NCBI RefSeq assembly: GCF_003946015.1
Contig: NZ_RHNU01000022.1
Coordinates: forward strand, 1 to 41,452
DNA: 41,452 nt
Direction of reading: 5' to 3'
DNA from: Companilactobacillus insicii
GTDB taxonomy: Bacteria; Bacillota; Bacilli; Lactobacillales; Lactobacillaceae
Shown one piece after another: positions 25,092 through 34,065 of the stretch. Within the stretch, counting starts at the first letter, position 1; every line of letters starts with the position of its first letter. Under the pieces are notes generated by a model. It ran no database searches and was not told where the DNA came from. It was given only the letters and a program-made list of their open reading frames with translations. The translations under genes and the position numbers were made by a program.

Positions 25092-25613
25092 ATGTTTAAT
25101 GTGTTTGTAAGGAAAGCTCATAGTAAAGACTTGGAGCAAATTATTAAAGTGATTAATGATGCTAAAAATCTAATCAAGGGTACTGGTAGTCCTCAGTGGC
25201 AAGATGGTGAACCTAGCCGTGCAGTTCTTGAAGAGGATTTGAAGCAGGGACGTGGTTATGTCCTAATGGTTAATGGTGATTTAGTGGGATATACTTGTTT
25301 AATGCAATCTGATGATCCTCATTACGCTGTGATTCAAGATGGAAGTTGGAATAACACGACCGATAAGTATGCGACATTACACCGAGTTGCTATCGGTGAT
25401 GGTTATCGTGATAAGCATCTTAGTGATTTCTTGATTTCCAATATGTTCACTATTGGTTATGGTTTGGGGTTTAGGAACTTCCGTATAGATACCCATGAAA
25501 TGAATAAGGGGATGCAATATATCTCTGAAAAATTTGGTTTCAAATATCGTGGCATTATTTATGTGGGACCAAAGGAAGATGATCGTCGTTTAGCTTATGA
25601 ATTGAATATGTAA
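25092..25613 (+). CDS. GNAT family N-acetyltransferase
   Basis: A 173-residue protein with the GNAT fold: N-terminal VRKAHSKDLEQIIKVINDAK, the acetyl-CoA-binding strand and loop ATLHRVAIGDGYRDKHLSDFLISNM (a variant of the RxxGxG/A motif), and the conserved RIDTHEMNKGMQYISEKFGFKYRG end. It would acetylate a small amine or a protein; the acceptor is not predictable. I prefer the ATG at 25092, because GGGGGAG lies 9 bases before it, over the ATG at 25074. Confidence 0.88.
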   Translation: MFNVFVRKAHSKDLEQIIKVINDAKNLIKGTGSPQWQDGEPSRAVLEEDLKQGRGYVLMVNGDLVGYTCLMQSDDPHYAVIQDGSWNNTTDKYATLHRVAIGDGYRDKHLSDFLISNMFTIGYGLGFRNFRIDTHEMNKGMQYISEKFGFKYRGIIYVGPKEDDRRLAYELNM

Positions 25614-25649
25614 AAAAAGATACCTCTCCGTTGCGAGAGGTATCTTTTT
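25614..25649. terminator. Bidirectional terminator between GNAT and lectin genes
   Basis: A perfect 15-bp stem (AAAAAGATACCTCTC with GAGAGGTATCTTTTT) and a 6-base loop, flanked by T and A runs. It serves both converging genes and reaches the stop codon of the lectin gene. Confidence 0.9.
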
Positions 25650-27954
25650 AAATGGAATCAGTAAGATCCCATGTTACATCATATTTGTAAGTTCCAGCTT
25701 TAGCTTCAGAATTAGTTTGTAATAGTATACCGTCATTATCATTCCAAGTGTTCGCTACTTGGTAAGTTGTTCCATCGCTAATGAAGTTGGAGGGAAAGTC
25801 GGATTTGTCGGCAATTTGTATTACTGAACCATTGAGGATTGATTTACTGATCCCATTATCGTCCACATATAGTAAGTCACCATCAAGCTTTGAACTGCTA
25901 GGATCTTGAATGGCGGTGGCTGTTAGTTTCCAGTTAGTGGTATTTTGATTATCCACAACGTTTACTTTCCAATTACCATTTCGCTTAACAATTCGTTTTT
26001 CACCACTTTGGTTAATTGTTTTAAATGACATATCTGTTCCAGCATCGATTAAGATGGGTGCTTTTGTAGGTTTGTTAATATTATAAGTAACTGAACTAGA
26101 TCTATTACCATCGGTATCAGTTACATAGACGGTTAATGTATTGTCGCCGTCATTTAAATCATTTCTATTAACTTTGATAGAAAGTTTGCCATCATTACCA
26201 CTTGATAGAGTTTGGGTCTTTTCTGAATTGTCATTTAATTTGTAATGTGCAGTTATTTTTGAATTATCTAGAGGGATACTTGTATCTATATAAGAAATAG
26301 TTGAGTTGGCGTCAATGCTAGTCTTTGAACCGATGTCCAATGTTGTTGTATCTGGTGTTAGATTCATAGTCGTAGCTTTAATAGTAAATCCCTGTAAGTC
26401 TATATTCTTAATCAAGTTTGAGCCTTCGAAGTCTGCTGTTGTTGAATTAATTTTGTCATCTTTACTTGGTGTACTTGAATTTGCTACACCGTTGATAGTA
26501 ATTGTCGCACTTCCAGGTTCATTTGTTTTTAACAAATCCTGCATAGGTTTAGTGAAAGTGCCACTTGATAGTTCGCTGTCATCGATGTTAACCGTATCTC
26601 CATTGTTATAAACAATTTTTCCGCCAGTGTAGTTAACGTCTTTAGGCAAGTTGATTGTGGCATTTATATCTTTCCAATCTAATTCACCACTATCACGTTT
26701 GACGTTATAAACAAGTTTTAAATTGTCGCCGTTATATACAGTGTCATCAGATGAGGATAATTCTTTATCAGCTTGTGATTCATCGTAGATACTTGCATCA
26801 GCTGAACCTTCAACTAGAGAAGGGATGGATTCAAATTTGACCATGTTTCTAGCAACGTTATCACCTGTGCTACCAGTAAACCCCCAAAGAACCTTTCCAT
26901 CGCTTTTAGAGAATTGTTGATGGGAGTTTTTGTAAAATTCATCGGTATCAATAGGAATATTTGAGCCAGAAACCGGTTCTTTAACATCCGTAATACTTTT
27001 ATCAGCTGACAAAACCTTATCATCGAATACATATGATAAAAGCCCGTCACTATTTCCAGTTTCTGGAGGTCGGTATGAAAATGTTAAGTGATGCCACATA
27101 CCATTACTTAATTTTAGCCCTTTGCTACTATTTTCAGGAGTCGTTTTTAGTCCCGAATGTTTCATCGTGTACCAGTATGTTTGGACTCTTTTTGTGTAAG
27201 AACCTATAGGGAGTTGGACGGTGGTGGTAGCAGTACTATCTGAATGTTGTTCGTATGTAGTCGGCTCAGCAGGATAGTTGTAAGCGATGTGGCTGTCGCT
27301 ACTACTGACATTGTTGAGTAGACTGTCAAAACTAGAGTTACCAGAAAAATTATATATGCCGTCTATTGAACCATTTTTAAACATACTAGCTCCGCTGTTG
27401 AGAGGATTTTTGTAAGTATCAAATTCTAGCGCCCAACTGTTTTGTATTGCTTTAGAGGCGACACCAATAGTAGAGGAACTATTAGTATAATCGTCATCAG
27501 TACCCCAAACCCCCATTGTTTGGCCACTTCCTACTTTTCCGTCTTTTGTTAGTGATGAAGCATTTAATCCATAGTTCTGTAAAACGAAAGCTAAACCATC
27601 ACCAGGATTGTCTTGATCTCCCAGATATATCCACATAGACAATGTTTGTTTTTCATTTAAATTAAAGTAATTTAGTTTCTCTGGATTAGACCACACGAAT
27701 CCCTTCTTATTGTTTACAGGACCTGTTATTTGAATTGCATTGCCATTACTAGTGGCATAATTTGGATTTGCGTCATTTCCAGAAACTGTTCCATTCGCAA
27801 AGTAGTCGGAAAATTTTAGTCCTGTTGGAAAAATTGTAGGTTGGTCATATGGAATAGATGCTCCTACATTTTGATTTTTAATAAAAATAGAACAAATTGA
27901 AACCATAATTGAGATAAACAAGATATATCTCAACTTATTATTTTTTCTCCTCAT
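25648..27954 (-). CDS. Secreted L-type lectin-domain protein with C-terminal WxL domain
   Basis: A 768-residue surface protein. The basic N-terminus and hydrophobic stretch (RRKNNKLRYILFISIMVSIC) form a signal peptide ending near VGAS. Residues about 45-290 resemble an L-type lectin beta-sandwich, with LSMWIYLGD, DGLAFVLQN, WALEFDTYKN, and MWHHLTFSYRP with LSYVFDD. The middle has Ig-like or Big-type repeats (TLTVYVTDTDGNRSSSVTYNI). The last 110 residues match a WxL domain, with NWKLTA and the terminal YDVTWDLTDSI. WxL domains hold proteins non-covalently on peptidoglycan, so the protein probably displays a sugar-binding module at the surface. I start at the ATG at 27954, with GAGGGA upstream. 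It is an orphan: no DUF916/LPXTG partner genes as in csc clusters. Confidence 0.83.
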   Translation of the reverse strand: MRRKNNKLRYILFISIMVSICSIFIKNQNVGASIPYDQPTIFPTGLKFSDYFANGTVSGNDANPNYATSNGNAIQITGPVNNKKGFVWSNPEKLNYFNLNEKQTLSMWIYLGDQDNPGDGLAFVLQNYGLNASSLTKDGKVGSGQTMGVWGTDDDYTNSSSTIGVASKAIQNSWALEFDTYKNPLNSGASMFKNGSIDGIYNFSGNSSFDSLLNNVSSSDSHIAYNYPAEPTTYEQHSDSTATTTVQLPIGSYTKRVQTYWYTMKHSGLKTTPENSSKGLKLSNGMWHHLTFSYRPPETGNSDGLLSYVFDDKVLSADKSITDVKEPVSGSNIPIDTDEFYKNSHQQFSKSDGKVLWGFTGSTGDNVARNMVKFESIPSLVEGSADASIYDESQADKELSSSDDTVYNGDNLKLVYNVKRDSGELDWKDINATINLPKDVNYTGGKIVYNNGDTVNIDDSELSSGTFTKPMQDLLKTNEPGSATITINGVANSSTPSKDDKINSTTADFEGSNLIKNIDLQGFTIKATTMNLTPDTTTLDIGSKTSIDANSTISYIDTSIPLDNSKITAHYKLNDNSEKTQTLSSGNDGKLSIKVNRNDLNDGDNTLTVYVTDTDGNRSSSVTYNINKPTKAPILIDAGTDMSFKTINQSGEKRIVKRNGNWKVNVVDNQNTTNWKLTATAIQDPSSSKLDGDLLYVDDNGISKSILNGSVIQIADKSDFPSNFISDGTTYQVANTWNDNDGILLQTNSEAKAGTYKYDVTWDLTDSI

Positions 27955-28296
27955 TTGTAATCCCTCATGATATATTATTGTGATATTTAATATCATGAAT
28001 ATTACAATAAAATTATCACTATATTATATCAACTATGACAATAGTTAATTACGAGAAATGATAAAAATCATATTAAAGAAAAAATATTTTTATTAAAAGA
28101 TAATTATTTGATTCAAAAATAAAGAAGAGAGCGGAACACAGCACGTTTAACTTCTGAGCATAACCTAAAATCACCCTCGTATTTACGTAGGTAAATGCGA
28201 GGGTGATTTGTAGTTAGACGGAAGAAGTTGTGCTTTGTCGCGCGTTTAAGCTGCAAGTTTAATAAACTTTATAGTTATGTCACAATCTCATATGAT
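27955..28296. other. 342-base gap holding repeat copy C
   Basis: The lectin promoter should lie at the left end, in AT-rich sequence (27955-28110). The centre holds a structured repeat (28126-28245). From 28246 to the P-type ATPase stop there is only unstructured sequence. I see no gene. Confidence 0.5.
28126..28245 (+). repeat. Structured intergenic repeat, copy C
   Basis: It begins AGAGAGCGGAACACAGCAC and continues AACTTCTGAGCATAACCTA. A 19-bp central stem (28168-28208 region, AAATCACCCTCG with CGAGGGTGATTT plus ATTTAC with GTAAAT) follows, then GGAAGAAGTTGTGCTTTG. The outer arms (CAGCAC with GTGCTTTG, AACTTCT with AGAAGTT) pair around the centre, as in copy A. The central hairpin differs in sequence from copy A, but its position is the same, which suggests selection on structure. 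Confidence 0.6.
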
Positions 28297-30972
28297 TTAT
28301 TCTTCAAAAGATAGTTTTTTAGATTTATTTGATTTTAAATTACGAACAAATTTGTCTAATTCTGATACTGCCAGGACAATTATTCCACCGAGTACTGCTA
28401 AATTCCATTCCATCATACCAATTGAACCAGTGTAAAAGATGTTTTGCATGAATGGAACGTAGGTTAATAATAATTGTAATATCATCATTAAACCAATGAA
28501 ATAAAAAGCCTTAGGGTTGGAGAAGAAATCTCTTGATAGAGCAGGTTTGTTAGAACGAATGTTAAATAGATAAAATATTTTTCCTACTATCAAGACATTC
28601 ACCATTGTAGTACTAGATATAACTGAACTTACACCGTTACTACGTAGATATGAATCGATAGTCAAACTGATTATTGCCATTAAGATTGAAACATAGGTGA
28701 TTTGGAAAATATTATGTTTACTCATTAATTTACTACCAGTTTGTCTTGGTTTACGATTCATAATACCATCTTCGGCTGGTTCAAAGGTAAGAGCAAATTG
28801 AATTGTAATGGCGGATACCATATTGACCCAGAGCAATTGTGTGGGATGAAGAGGGATGTCACTCTTAGTAAGAATCGCATATGCAATTATTAAACCTTCG
28901 GAGAACGATATGGGAAGCAAATACAAGATACTCTTCTTGATATTATCAAATATTCTACGTCCTTCTTTAACTGCGTTTGAAATTGTTGCAAAGTTATCAT
29001 CAGTCAGTATCATATCGGCTGAATCCTTGGCAACGTCAGTACCTTTGATACCCATTGCGACACCGATATCTGCTTGTTTGAGGGCTGGAGCATCATTGAC
29101 ACCATCACCAGTCATGGCTGTAACTTTGTCGTTAGCTTGTAATGCTTCAATGATTTCAATCTTGTTACCTGGAGTTGTTCTAGCAAATACTTGGTTCTCA
29201 TTTGCCGCAATTATACGTTCATCTTCTGTTAATTCATCCCATTGCGGTCCAGTAATAGATTTTATGTTGTCCGCAAGTCCTAACTTCTCACCAATAGCAG
29301 TCGCCGTTACAGGACTGTCACCAGTAATCATTTTAACTTCAACACCAGCTGAACGAATTTCTTGTAATGCCTTAATAACTTCCTCACGAGGAGGATCGAT
29401 GATTGCTGCAAGTCCTAAGAAGTTCAATCCGTTATTGATAAGGTCATGTGTTATTTTGGTTATTTCAGACGATACTTCTTTGTAACCAACAGCGATGACA
29501 CGTTTGCCGTGCTCGGAGAAATCTTGTACACGCTTTGACCACGCTTCGTCGTTAAAGTTAGAATCAAACTTCTTTGCCATGTTGAATAACTTATCGGGAG
29601 AACCTTTAACAAATAGATAATTTTTATTATTTTTTCTGACTAGTTTAGCGATGTATCTGAAGTCAGAATCAAATGGCAGAATGTCGATCTTTTCGTACTC
29701 TGATTCTTCACCGTGATCATATATTTTGTGATATAACGATAAGAATGCGCCATCGGTTGGTTCACCAGTGATACTCCATTGGCCATCTTCGTTGATCAAA
29801 TGAGTATCATTAGCTTGATAACCAGATTCTAGGAATAACTTCATTTTTGGAGAAATAGTTATTTCCTTACCATTTTGCGTAATTTGTCCTATAGGATCAT
29901 AACCTGTACCTGTTACTTGATAGTCTTCATTATCAATCACAATATCAGTAACGGTCATTTCATTTTTGGTTAGTGTTCCGGTTTTGTCAGTAGCAATCAC
30001 GTCCACTGAACCGAGTGTTTCTACAGCTGGCAGAGTCTTGATAATGGTATTTTGATTTTTAGCCATATCATTAACACCTTTAGCTAAGATAACTGAAGTA
30101 GTCGCTGGCAATCCCTCAGGAATAGTACCAACTACCATTGAGACAACCGCTAGTGATAATACTGAAATTGAATAAGCACCAAAGTACCAACCAATAACAA
30201 ATGTTACTAGAGCCGCAGCTACTATGAAGTAAGAAACTCCGGCTCCAAGTTTGTCGATTACTTGCATTAGTGGAGTCTTACGAGCTTTAACAGCACCAAC
30301 TTCAGTCGATATCTTTCCGATTTCAGTACGTTCTGCAGTGGCAACGACTAAACCTATTCCACTACCCTTGGTAACTGATGTGGATGCGAAAGCCATATTA
30401 TTTTGATCAGCAAGTGCAGCTTCTTTATTGATAACATGAGAATTCTTAGGAACTGAGTTGGTTTCACCTGTTAATGATGATTCTTGGATTCTTAAATTAT
30501 CTGAATTGATAATTCTCAAGTCAGCTGGCACGTTGTCTCCTGCTTCTAAGAAGACAGTATCGCCAACGACTAATTCTTCTGCGGATATTTCTTTTCGGAT
30601 ACCATCACGGTTTACCTTTGCATTGATTGATAGCATGTCCTTAATACGTTCAAGGGCATTTGAGGCACTGGTCTCTTGGAAGTAACCAATCAATGAATTA
30701 CTGATAACTACTAGTCCAATAATGATTGAATCTGAATAATGTCCCAGAAGTAATGTAATGACCGCCGCAAAGATCAATACGTAAATTACCATGTTATTAA
30801 ATTGATGTAGGAATATTTTCCATTTAGAGACTTTTTCGGTTTCTAATTTATTTGGTCCAGACTCTTTTAATCGTTTACTGGCTTCAGAAGAATCTAGTCC
30901 ATAATCAAAATTTTTAATTTTATTTTGTTTCTTTAATTCTTCTAATTCTATTTTATAAGCTTTTTGGTCCAT
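28297..30972 (-). CDS. Cation-transporting P-type ATPase (P2 type)
   Basis: An 891-residue P2-type ATPase with all core parts: an N-terminal cation-ATPase domain (GLDSSEASKRLKESGPNKL), actuator motif SSLTGE, TM4 GTIPEGLPATTSVILAKG, phosphorylation motif DKTGTLTKNEMTV, nucleotide domain KGSPDKL, and the hinge TGDGVNDAPALKQADIGVAMG. The length fits calcium- or sodium-type bacterial pumps. TM6 reads LWVNMVSAITIQFALTFEP and lacks the Asp of SERCA/PMR1 pumps, so the ion cannot be assigned as Ca2+; Na+, K+, Mn2+ or H+ remain possible. I use the ATG at 30972 (GAGGA upstream) and not the TTG at 30993. It stands alone as a transcription unit. Confidence 0.9.
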   Translation of the reverse strand: MDQKAYKIELEELKKQNKIKNFDYGLDSSEASKRLKESGPNKLETEKVSKWKIFLHQFNNMVIYVLIFAAVITLLLGHYSDSIIIGLVVISNSLIGYFQETSASNALERIKDMLSINAKVNRDGIRKEISAEELVVGDTVFLEAGDNVPADLRIINSDNLRIQESSLTGETNSVPKNSHVINKEAALADQNNMAFASTSVTKGSGIGLVVATAERTEIGKISTEVGAVKARKTPLMQVIDKLGAGVSYFIVAAALVTFVIGWYFGAYSISVLSLAVVSMVVGTIPEGLPATTSVILAKGVNDMAKNQNTIIKTLPAVETLGSVDVIATDKTGTLTKNEMTVTDIVIDNEDYQVTGTGYDPIGQITQNGKEITISPKMKLFLESGYQANDTHLINEDGQWSITGEPTDGAFLSLYHKIYDHGEESEYEKIDILPFDSDFRYIAKLVRKNNKNYLFVKGSPDKLFNMAKKFDSNFNDEAWSKRVQDFSEHGKRVIAVGYKEVSSEITKITHDLINNGLNFLGLAAIIDPPREEVIKALQEIRSAGVEVKMITGDSPVTATAIGEKLGLADNIKSITGPQWDELTEDERIIAANENQVFARTTPGNKIEIIEALQANDKVTAMTGDGVNDAPALKQADIGVAMGIKGTDVAKDSADMILTDDNFATISNAVKEGRRIFDNIKKSILYLLPISFSEGLIIAYAILTKSDIPLHPTQLLWVNMVSAITIQFALTFEPAEDGIMNRKPRQTGSKLMSKHNIFQITYVSILMAIISLTIDSYLRSNGVSSVISSTTMVNVLIVGKIFYLFNIRSNKPALSRDFFSNPKAFYFIGLMMILQLLLTYVPFMQNIFYTGSIGMMEWNLAVLGGIIVLAVSELDKFVRNLKSNKSKKLSFEE

Positions 30973-31102
30973 CGAATTCCTCGCTTTCTTCAAGTGGGGT
31001 TGGGTGGATCTAAAAACGCATTTATTCCGTGCGTACTTTTTAAGTTTATCAAGATAATTATATTAAGTAAAGGGTTATGCTTCTTATAAGATAAAAATGA
31101 TA

Positions 31103-31140
31103 ATAAAAAAGCACCCACGAATGTGGATGCTTAAGTTTTT
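31103..31140 (-). terminator. Terminator of the RNA methyltransferase gene
   Basis: 10-bp arms (aagcacccac with gtggatgctt, one mismatch). On the minus strand the hairpin is followed by six T. It directly follows the gene's stop. Confidence 0.8.
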
Positions 31141-32518
31141 ATCTGCGACTTAGTTTAACTACAGTTTCAACATGTGGTGTTTGAGGGAACATGTCAACTG
31201 GTTGTAAGTAATCTACTCGGTATTTATTAGTTAAACGAGTTAAGTCTTTAGCTAGTGTGGACGGATTGCAGGAAATGTAAACTAGTTTTTCTGGACGATG
31301 ACGTAATAAGGTGTCAATTAGTTTACCATCTAAACCAGTACGTGGTGGATCAACAATTACGGCGTTTGGTTTAATGTGGTCTGTTAATAATTCTGGGTAG
31401 ACTTGATCAACTGAACCAACGTAGTAATCGGCATTTTCAATTTCATTGAGTTCAGCATTCTTTTTAGCATCAGCAATAGCTTCTGGAATGATCTCAATAC
31501 CGTAAACGTGATTTACCTTTTTATCTAGGGTGATGCCAATTGTACCGACACCGCAGTAAGCATCAAGTAAAATATCTCTCTCCTCGGGGTTCAATGCTGT
31601 AGTAGCAATATCGTATAACTTATCAGTTTGAAGTGAATTCAATTGGAGGAACGCACGTGGTGAGAGGTTAAAGACATAGCCATTGATATCTTCTTGGAGA
31701 TATTCGTCACCCCAGACTAGTCGAGTTTCATCACCCCAAACACTGCCCTTGTCATCAGTATTGATGTTTTGTGAGATTGAGCTAACTTCAGGGATTTGTT
31801 CTTGAATCTTTTCGATAATTTGACGTTCCTTGAGAAACTTAGCAGATCTTGTAATGAAGGTAACTTGTAACTTGTTGAATTCGACAGATTGACGGATTAC
31901 AATCATGCGTAAGATACCAGATTTTGCTTCAGGATTGTAAACTGGGATACCAAGTTCTTTAACAATACCGACAATTTTACGCATGGCATCCATTGTTAAG
32001 TCCATTTGTGTTGGCATTTCTTCTAGATCAACTAGTTGTTGAGTTCCATTTTTATATAATCCACATAGAATCTTGCCATCAATTTCTTGGATAGGAAATT
32101 GAGCTTTATTACGATATTTTTCTTGTTGTGGTGAAGCGACAGTTGGTCTGATATTGTAATGTTCATATGCGTAAGGTTTGTACTTCTCAAGTGATTCACG
32201 AAGGATATCAGCTTTGAACTTTAATTGATCTTCATACTTGATATGAGCAAATTCTAATCCACCAACTTCACTAGCAAGTTCTGGTACATCAGGGTTACGA
32301 TAAGGACTAGCTTTTCTGACTTTGTGAATTTTACCATTCAAAAACTTAGGGTGGATATCAGTTATTTCACACACGATAACATCTTCTGGTACGGCTTTTG
32401 GTACGAAAACAATAACGTGCTTAAAGAAACCAATTCCTTCACCATTGATTCCTATTCGTTTGATTGTAAGTGGAAAGCGGTCGCCCACTTGTAATTCTTC
32501 AGTTATATTATTATCCAT
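31139..32518 (-). CDS. rlmD: 23S rRNA (uracil-C5)-methyltransferase, RlmD/RlmCD (TrmA) family
   Basis: A 459-residue SAM-dependent enzyme that methylates uracil C5 in 23S rRNA. An N-terminal TRAM domain (about 8-65) is followed by a linker and the Rossmann methyltransferase domain. Signatures are the SAM motif LLDAYCGVGTIGI, DPPRTGLDGK, and the nucleophilic Cys in LVYISCNPSTLAKDLTRL. The four cysteines that bind an iron-sulfur cluster in E. coli RlmD (CGGC block) are replaced here by VGGLEF, so no cluster is expected. Which uracils are methylated (747, 1939 or both) is not decidable by eye. It is divergent from recX. Confidence 0.9.
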   Translation of the reverse strand: MDNNITEELQVGDRFPLTIKRIGINGEGIGFFKHVIVFVPKAVPEDVIVCEITDIHPKFLNGKIHKVRKASPYRNPDVPELASEVGGLEFAHIKYEDQLKFKADILRESLEKYKPYAYEHYNIRPTVASPQQEKYRNKAQFPIQEIDGKILCGLYKNGTQQLVDLEEMPTQMDLTMDAMRKIVGIVKELGIPVYNPEAKSGILRMIVIRQSVEFNKLQVTFITRSAKFLKERQIIEKIQEQIPEVSSISQNINTDDKGSVWGDETRLVWGDEYLQEDINGYVFNLSPRAFLQLNSLQTDKLYDIATTALNPEERDILLDAYCGVGTIGITLDKKVNHVYGIEIIPEAIADAKKNAELNEIENADYYVGSVDQVYPELLTDHIKPNAVIVDPPRTGLDGKLIDTLLRHRPEKLVYISCNPSTLAKDLTRLTNKYRVDYLQPVDMFPQTPHVETVVKLSRR

Positions 32519-32583
32519 TTGATTTTTCCTTTTTTAAAATATGCGATAAACTACACTAGAGTATAACATGTGAGGTTAGAGTA

Positions 32584-33354
32584 TTGGCAAAAGTTACGAA
32601 AATACAAGCACAAAAGAGAAAGGGACGTTACAATGTTTACCTTGATGGTGAATATGCGTTTCCTGTTGGAGAGACGACCTTAGTCGATTTGAGATTGATG
32701 AATGGCGTTGAACTTGATGATAAACAAATTAAAGAGATTCAATCAAGAGAAAATATTAATAAGGCATACGGTGATGCAGTAAATTATTTGAGCTATCAAT
32801 TGCGAACTGAAAAAGAAATGCGAGATTATCTATATAAGAAAGAGTACAGTTCTCCAATTGTATATTCAGTTATGGAAAGATTAGAAAAACTAAATTACTT
32901 AGACGATGAATCTTATGCAAATAGTTTTATTAACACGCAGTTAAATACTACTGCTAATGGCCCCAAGATAATTCAACAAAAAATGATTCAAAAGGGTGTT
33001 CCAGCAACAATAATTGAAGATAAGTTAGCTGAGATCGATGAAGATAGGTTGTTAGAGAATGCTACTGAATTCGCTAGTAAGCAAGTTAGAAAACAACGCC
33101 GCAAGTCATTCCAACAAATGATGACTAAACTTAAACAGAGTTTGTATCAGAAGGGATACAGTGGCGATATAGTTAGTCAAGCAATCGATAATTTGGAATT
33201 AGAACGTGATGATGATGCTGAACAAGAAAATTTAATAGCGATGATAAATAAGGTTCAGCACAGATACGATAATCCTTCTAAGCTAATAAATTATTTGATG
33301 ACCAAGGGATATCGATTCGATGCTATCAAGAAAGCTCTGAGTAGTGATGATTAA
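32584..33354 (+). CDS. recX: RecX regulatory protein
   Basis: A 256-residue cytosolic protein that modulates RecA filaments. It has the typical three-helix repeats, for example LSYQLRTEKEMRDYLYKKEY, LNYLDDESYANSFINTQLN and YQKGYSGDIVSQAIDNLE. The N-terminal extension VTKIQAQKRKGRYNVYLDGEYAF is standard for Gram-positive RecX. The start is a TTG, with GAGG 8 bases upstream and no ATG nearby that keeps this extension. The length fits the lactobacillar family (about 260). It shares an upstream gap with the divergent methyltransferase gene. Confidence 0.93.
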   Translation: MAKVTKIQAQKRKGRYNVYLDGEYAFPVGETTLVDLRLMNGVELDDKQIKEIQSRENINKAYGDAVNYLSYQLRTEKEMRDYLYKKEYSSPIVYSVMERLEKLNYLDDESYANSFINTQLNTTANGPKIIQQKMIQKGVPATIIEDKLAEIDEDRLLENATEFASKQVRKQRRKSFQQMMTKLKQSLYQKGYSGDIVSQAIDNLELERDDDAEQENLIAMINKVQHRYDNPSKLINYLMTKGYRFDAIKKALSSDD

Positions 33355-33396
33355 TCTCGATTTATAAAGTGATAATATCTTTTAATTGTTTCACAG

Positions 33397-33413
33397 CTCT
33401 GTTATAATTTTTC
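33397..33413 (+). promoter_or_regulatory. Extended -10 promoter of the nucleotide phosphatase gene
   Basis: TGTTATAAT gives an extended -10 element. The -35 (TTTTAA, 17 bases upstream) is poor, which an extended -10 can offset. Confidence 0.45.
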
Positions 33414-33443
33414 GTGAACAAGAAGTGGAAAGCCGGGTAATTT

Positions 33444-33977
33444 ATGCAGATACCTAAAGAAGGAGATTACGTGGCAATCCAGAGTTATAAGCATGATGGT
33501 CATTTACATCGTACTTGGCGTGAAACAATGGTGCTGAAGACAAGTGAGAATGAGATAATCGGCTGTAATGAGAATACTCTTGTTACTGAATCAGACGGTC
33601 GTCGTTGGGTAACTAGGGAACCAGCATTGGTTTATTTCCATAAACATTACTGGTTTAATATTATAACCATGATACGAGAGAGCGGAGTTTCATACTACTG
33701 CAATCTAGCTACACCGTTTGCTTTAGACAAAGAGGCCATCAAGTATATTGATTATGATTTAGATATAAAGGTCTTTCCTGATGGGGAGAAGCGCTTATTA
33801 GACGTAGATGAATATGCTGCACATAGTAAGTATTGGAATTATCCACCAGAAATAGATACGATATTACATCATAATGTCGACATTCTAATCGATTGGATTG
33901 ATAAAGGCAAAGGGCCGTTTTCTCAGGCTTATGTTGATCTTTGGATGCAGAGATATAAGGAATTGTCACACCATTAA
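33444..33977 (+). CDS. Nucleoside tri/diphosphate phosphatase, DUF402 (YgaC/Ntdp) family
   Basis: A 177-residue DUF402 protein. Characterised members hydrolyse nucleoside tri- and diphosphates. It carries the conserved blocks [61 protein letters not shown] and the C-terminal [11 protein letters not shown]. The acidic residues of YIDYDLD and DVDEY are expected to bind metal. The length matches the family. It lies 90 bases after recX but has its own promoter, and a strong terminator follows. Confidence 0.88.
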   Translation: MQIPKEGDYVAIQSYKHDGHLHRTWRETMVLKTSENEIIGCNENTLVTESDGRRWVTREPALVYFHKHYWFNIITMIRESGVSYYCNLATPFALDKEAIKYIDYDLDIKVFPDGEKRLLDVDEYAAHSKYWNYPPEIDTILHHNVDILIDWIDKGKGPFSQAYVDLWMQRYKELSHH

Positions 33978-34000
33978 TTATTGGATTGTCCGATAAATAA

Positions 34001-34041
34001 AAAATAAGCTAAGACTAATATTAGTCTTAGCTTATTTTTTT
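34001..34041. terminator. Bidirectional terminator after the nucleotide phosphatase gene
   Basis: A perfect 38-base inverted repeat (19-bp arms meeting in the centre at 34019/34020) with A and T runs on its ends. It lies between converging genes. Confidence 0.9.
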
Positions 34042-34065
34042 AGGGTTTTTCGAGTTCAGTGATTA

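Noticed and set aside
28856-29485. 209-codon plus-strand frame within the P-type ATPase gene
   Set aside because: It is antisense to a complete, motif-rich ATPase frame and lacks any family signature; a shadow of codon bias.
30975-31100. Possible manganese (yybP-ykoY) riboswitch ahead of the P-type ATPase
   Set aside because: The conserved GGGGAGTA-type core is not present; only a weak 5-bp hairpin is visible.
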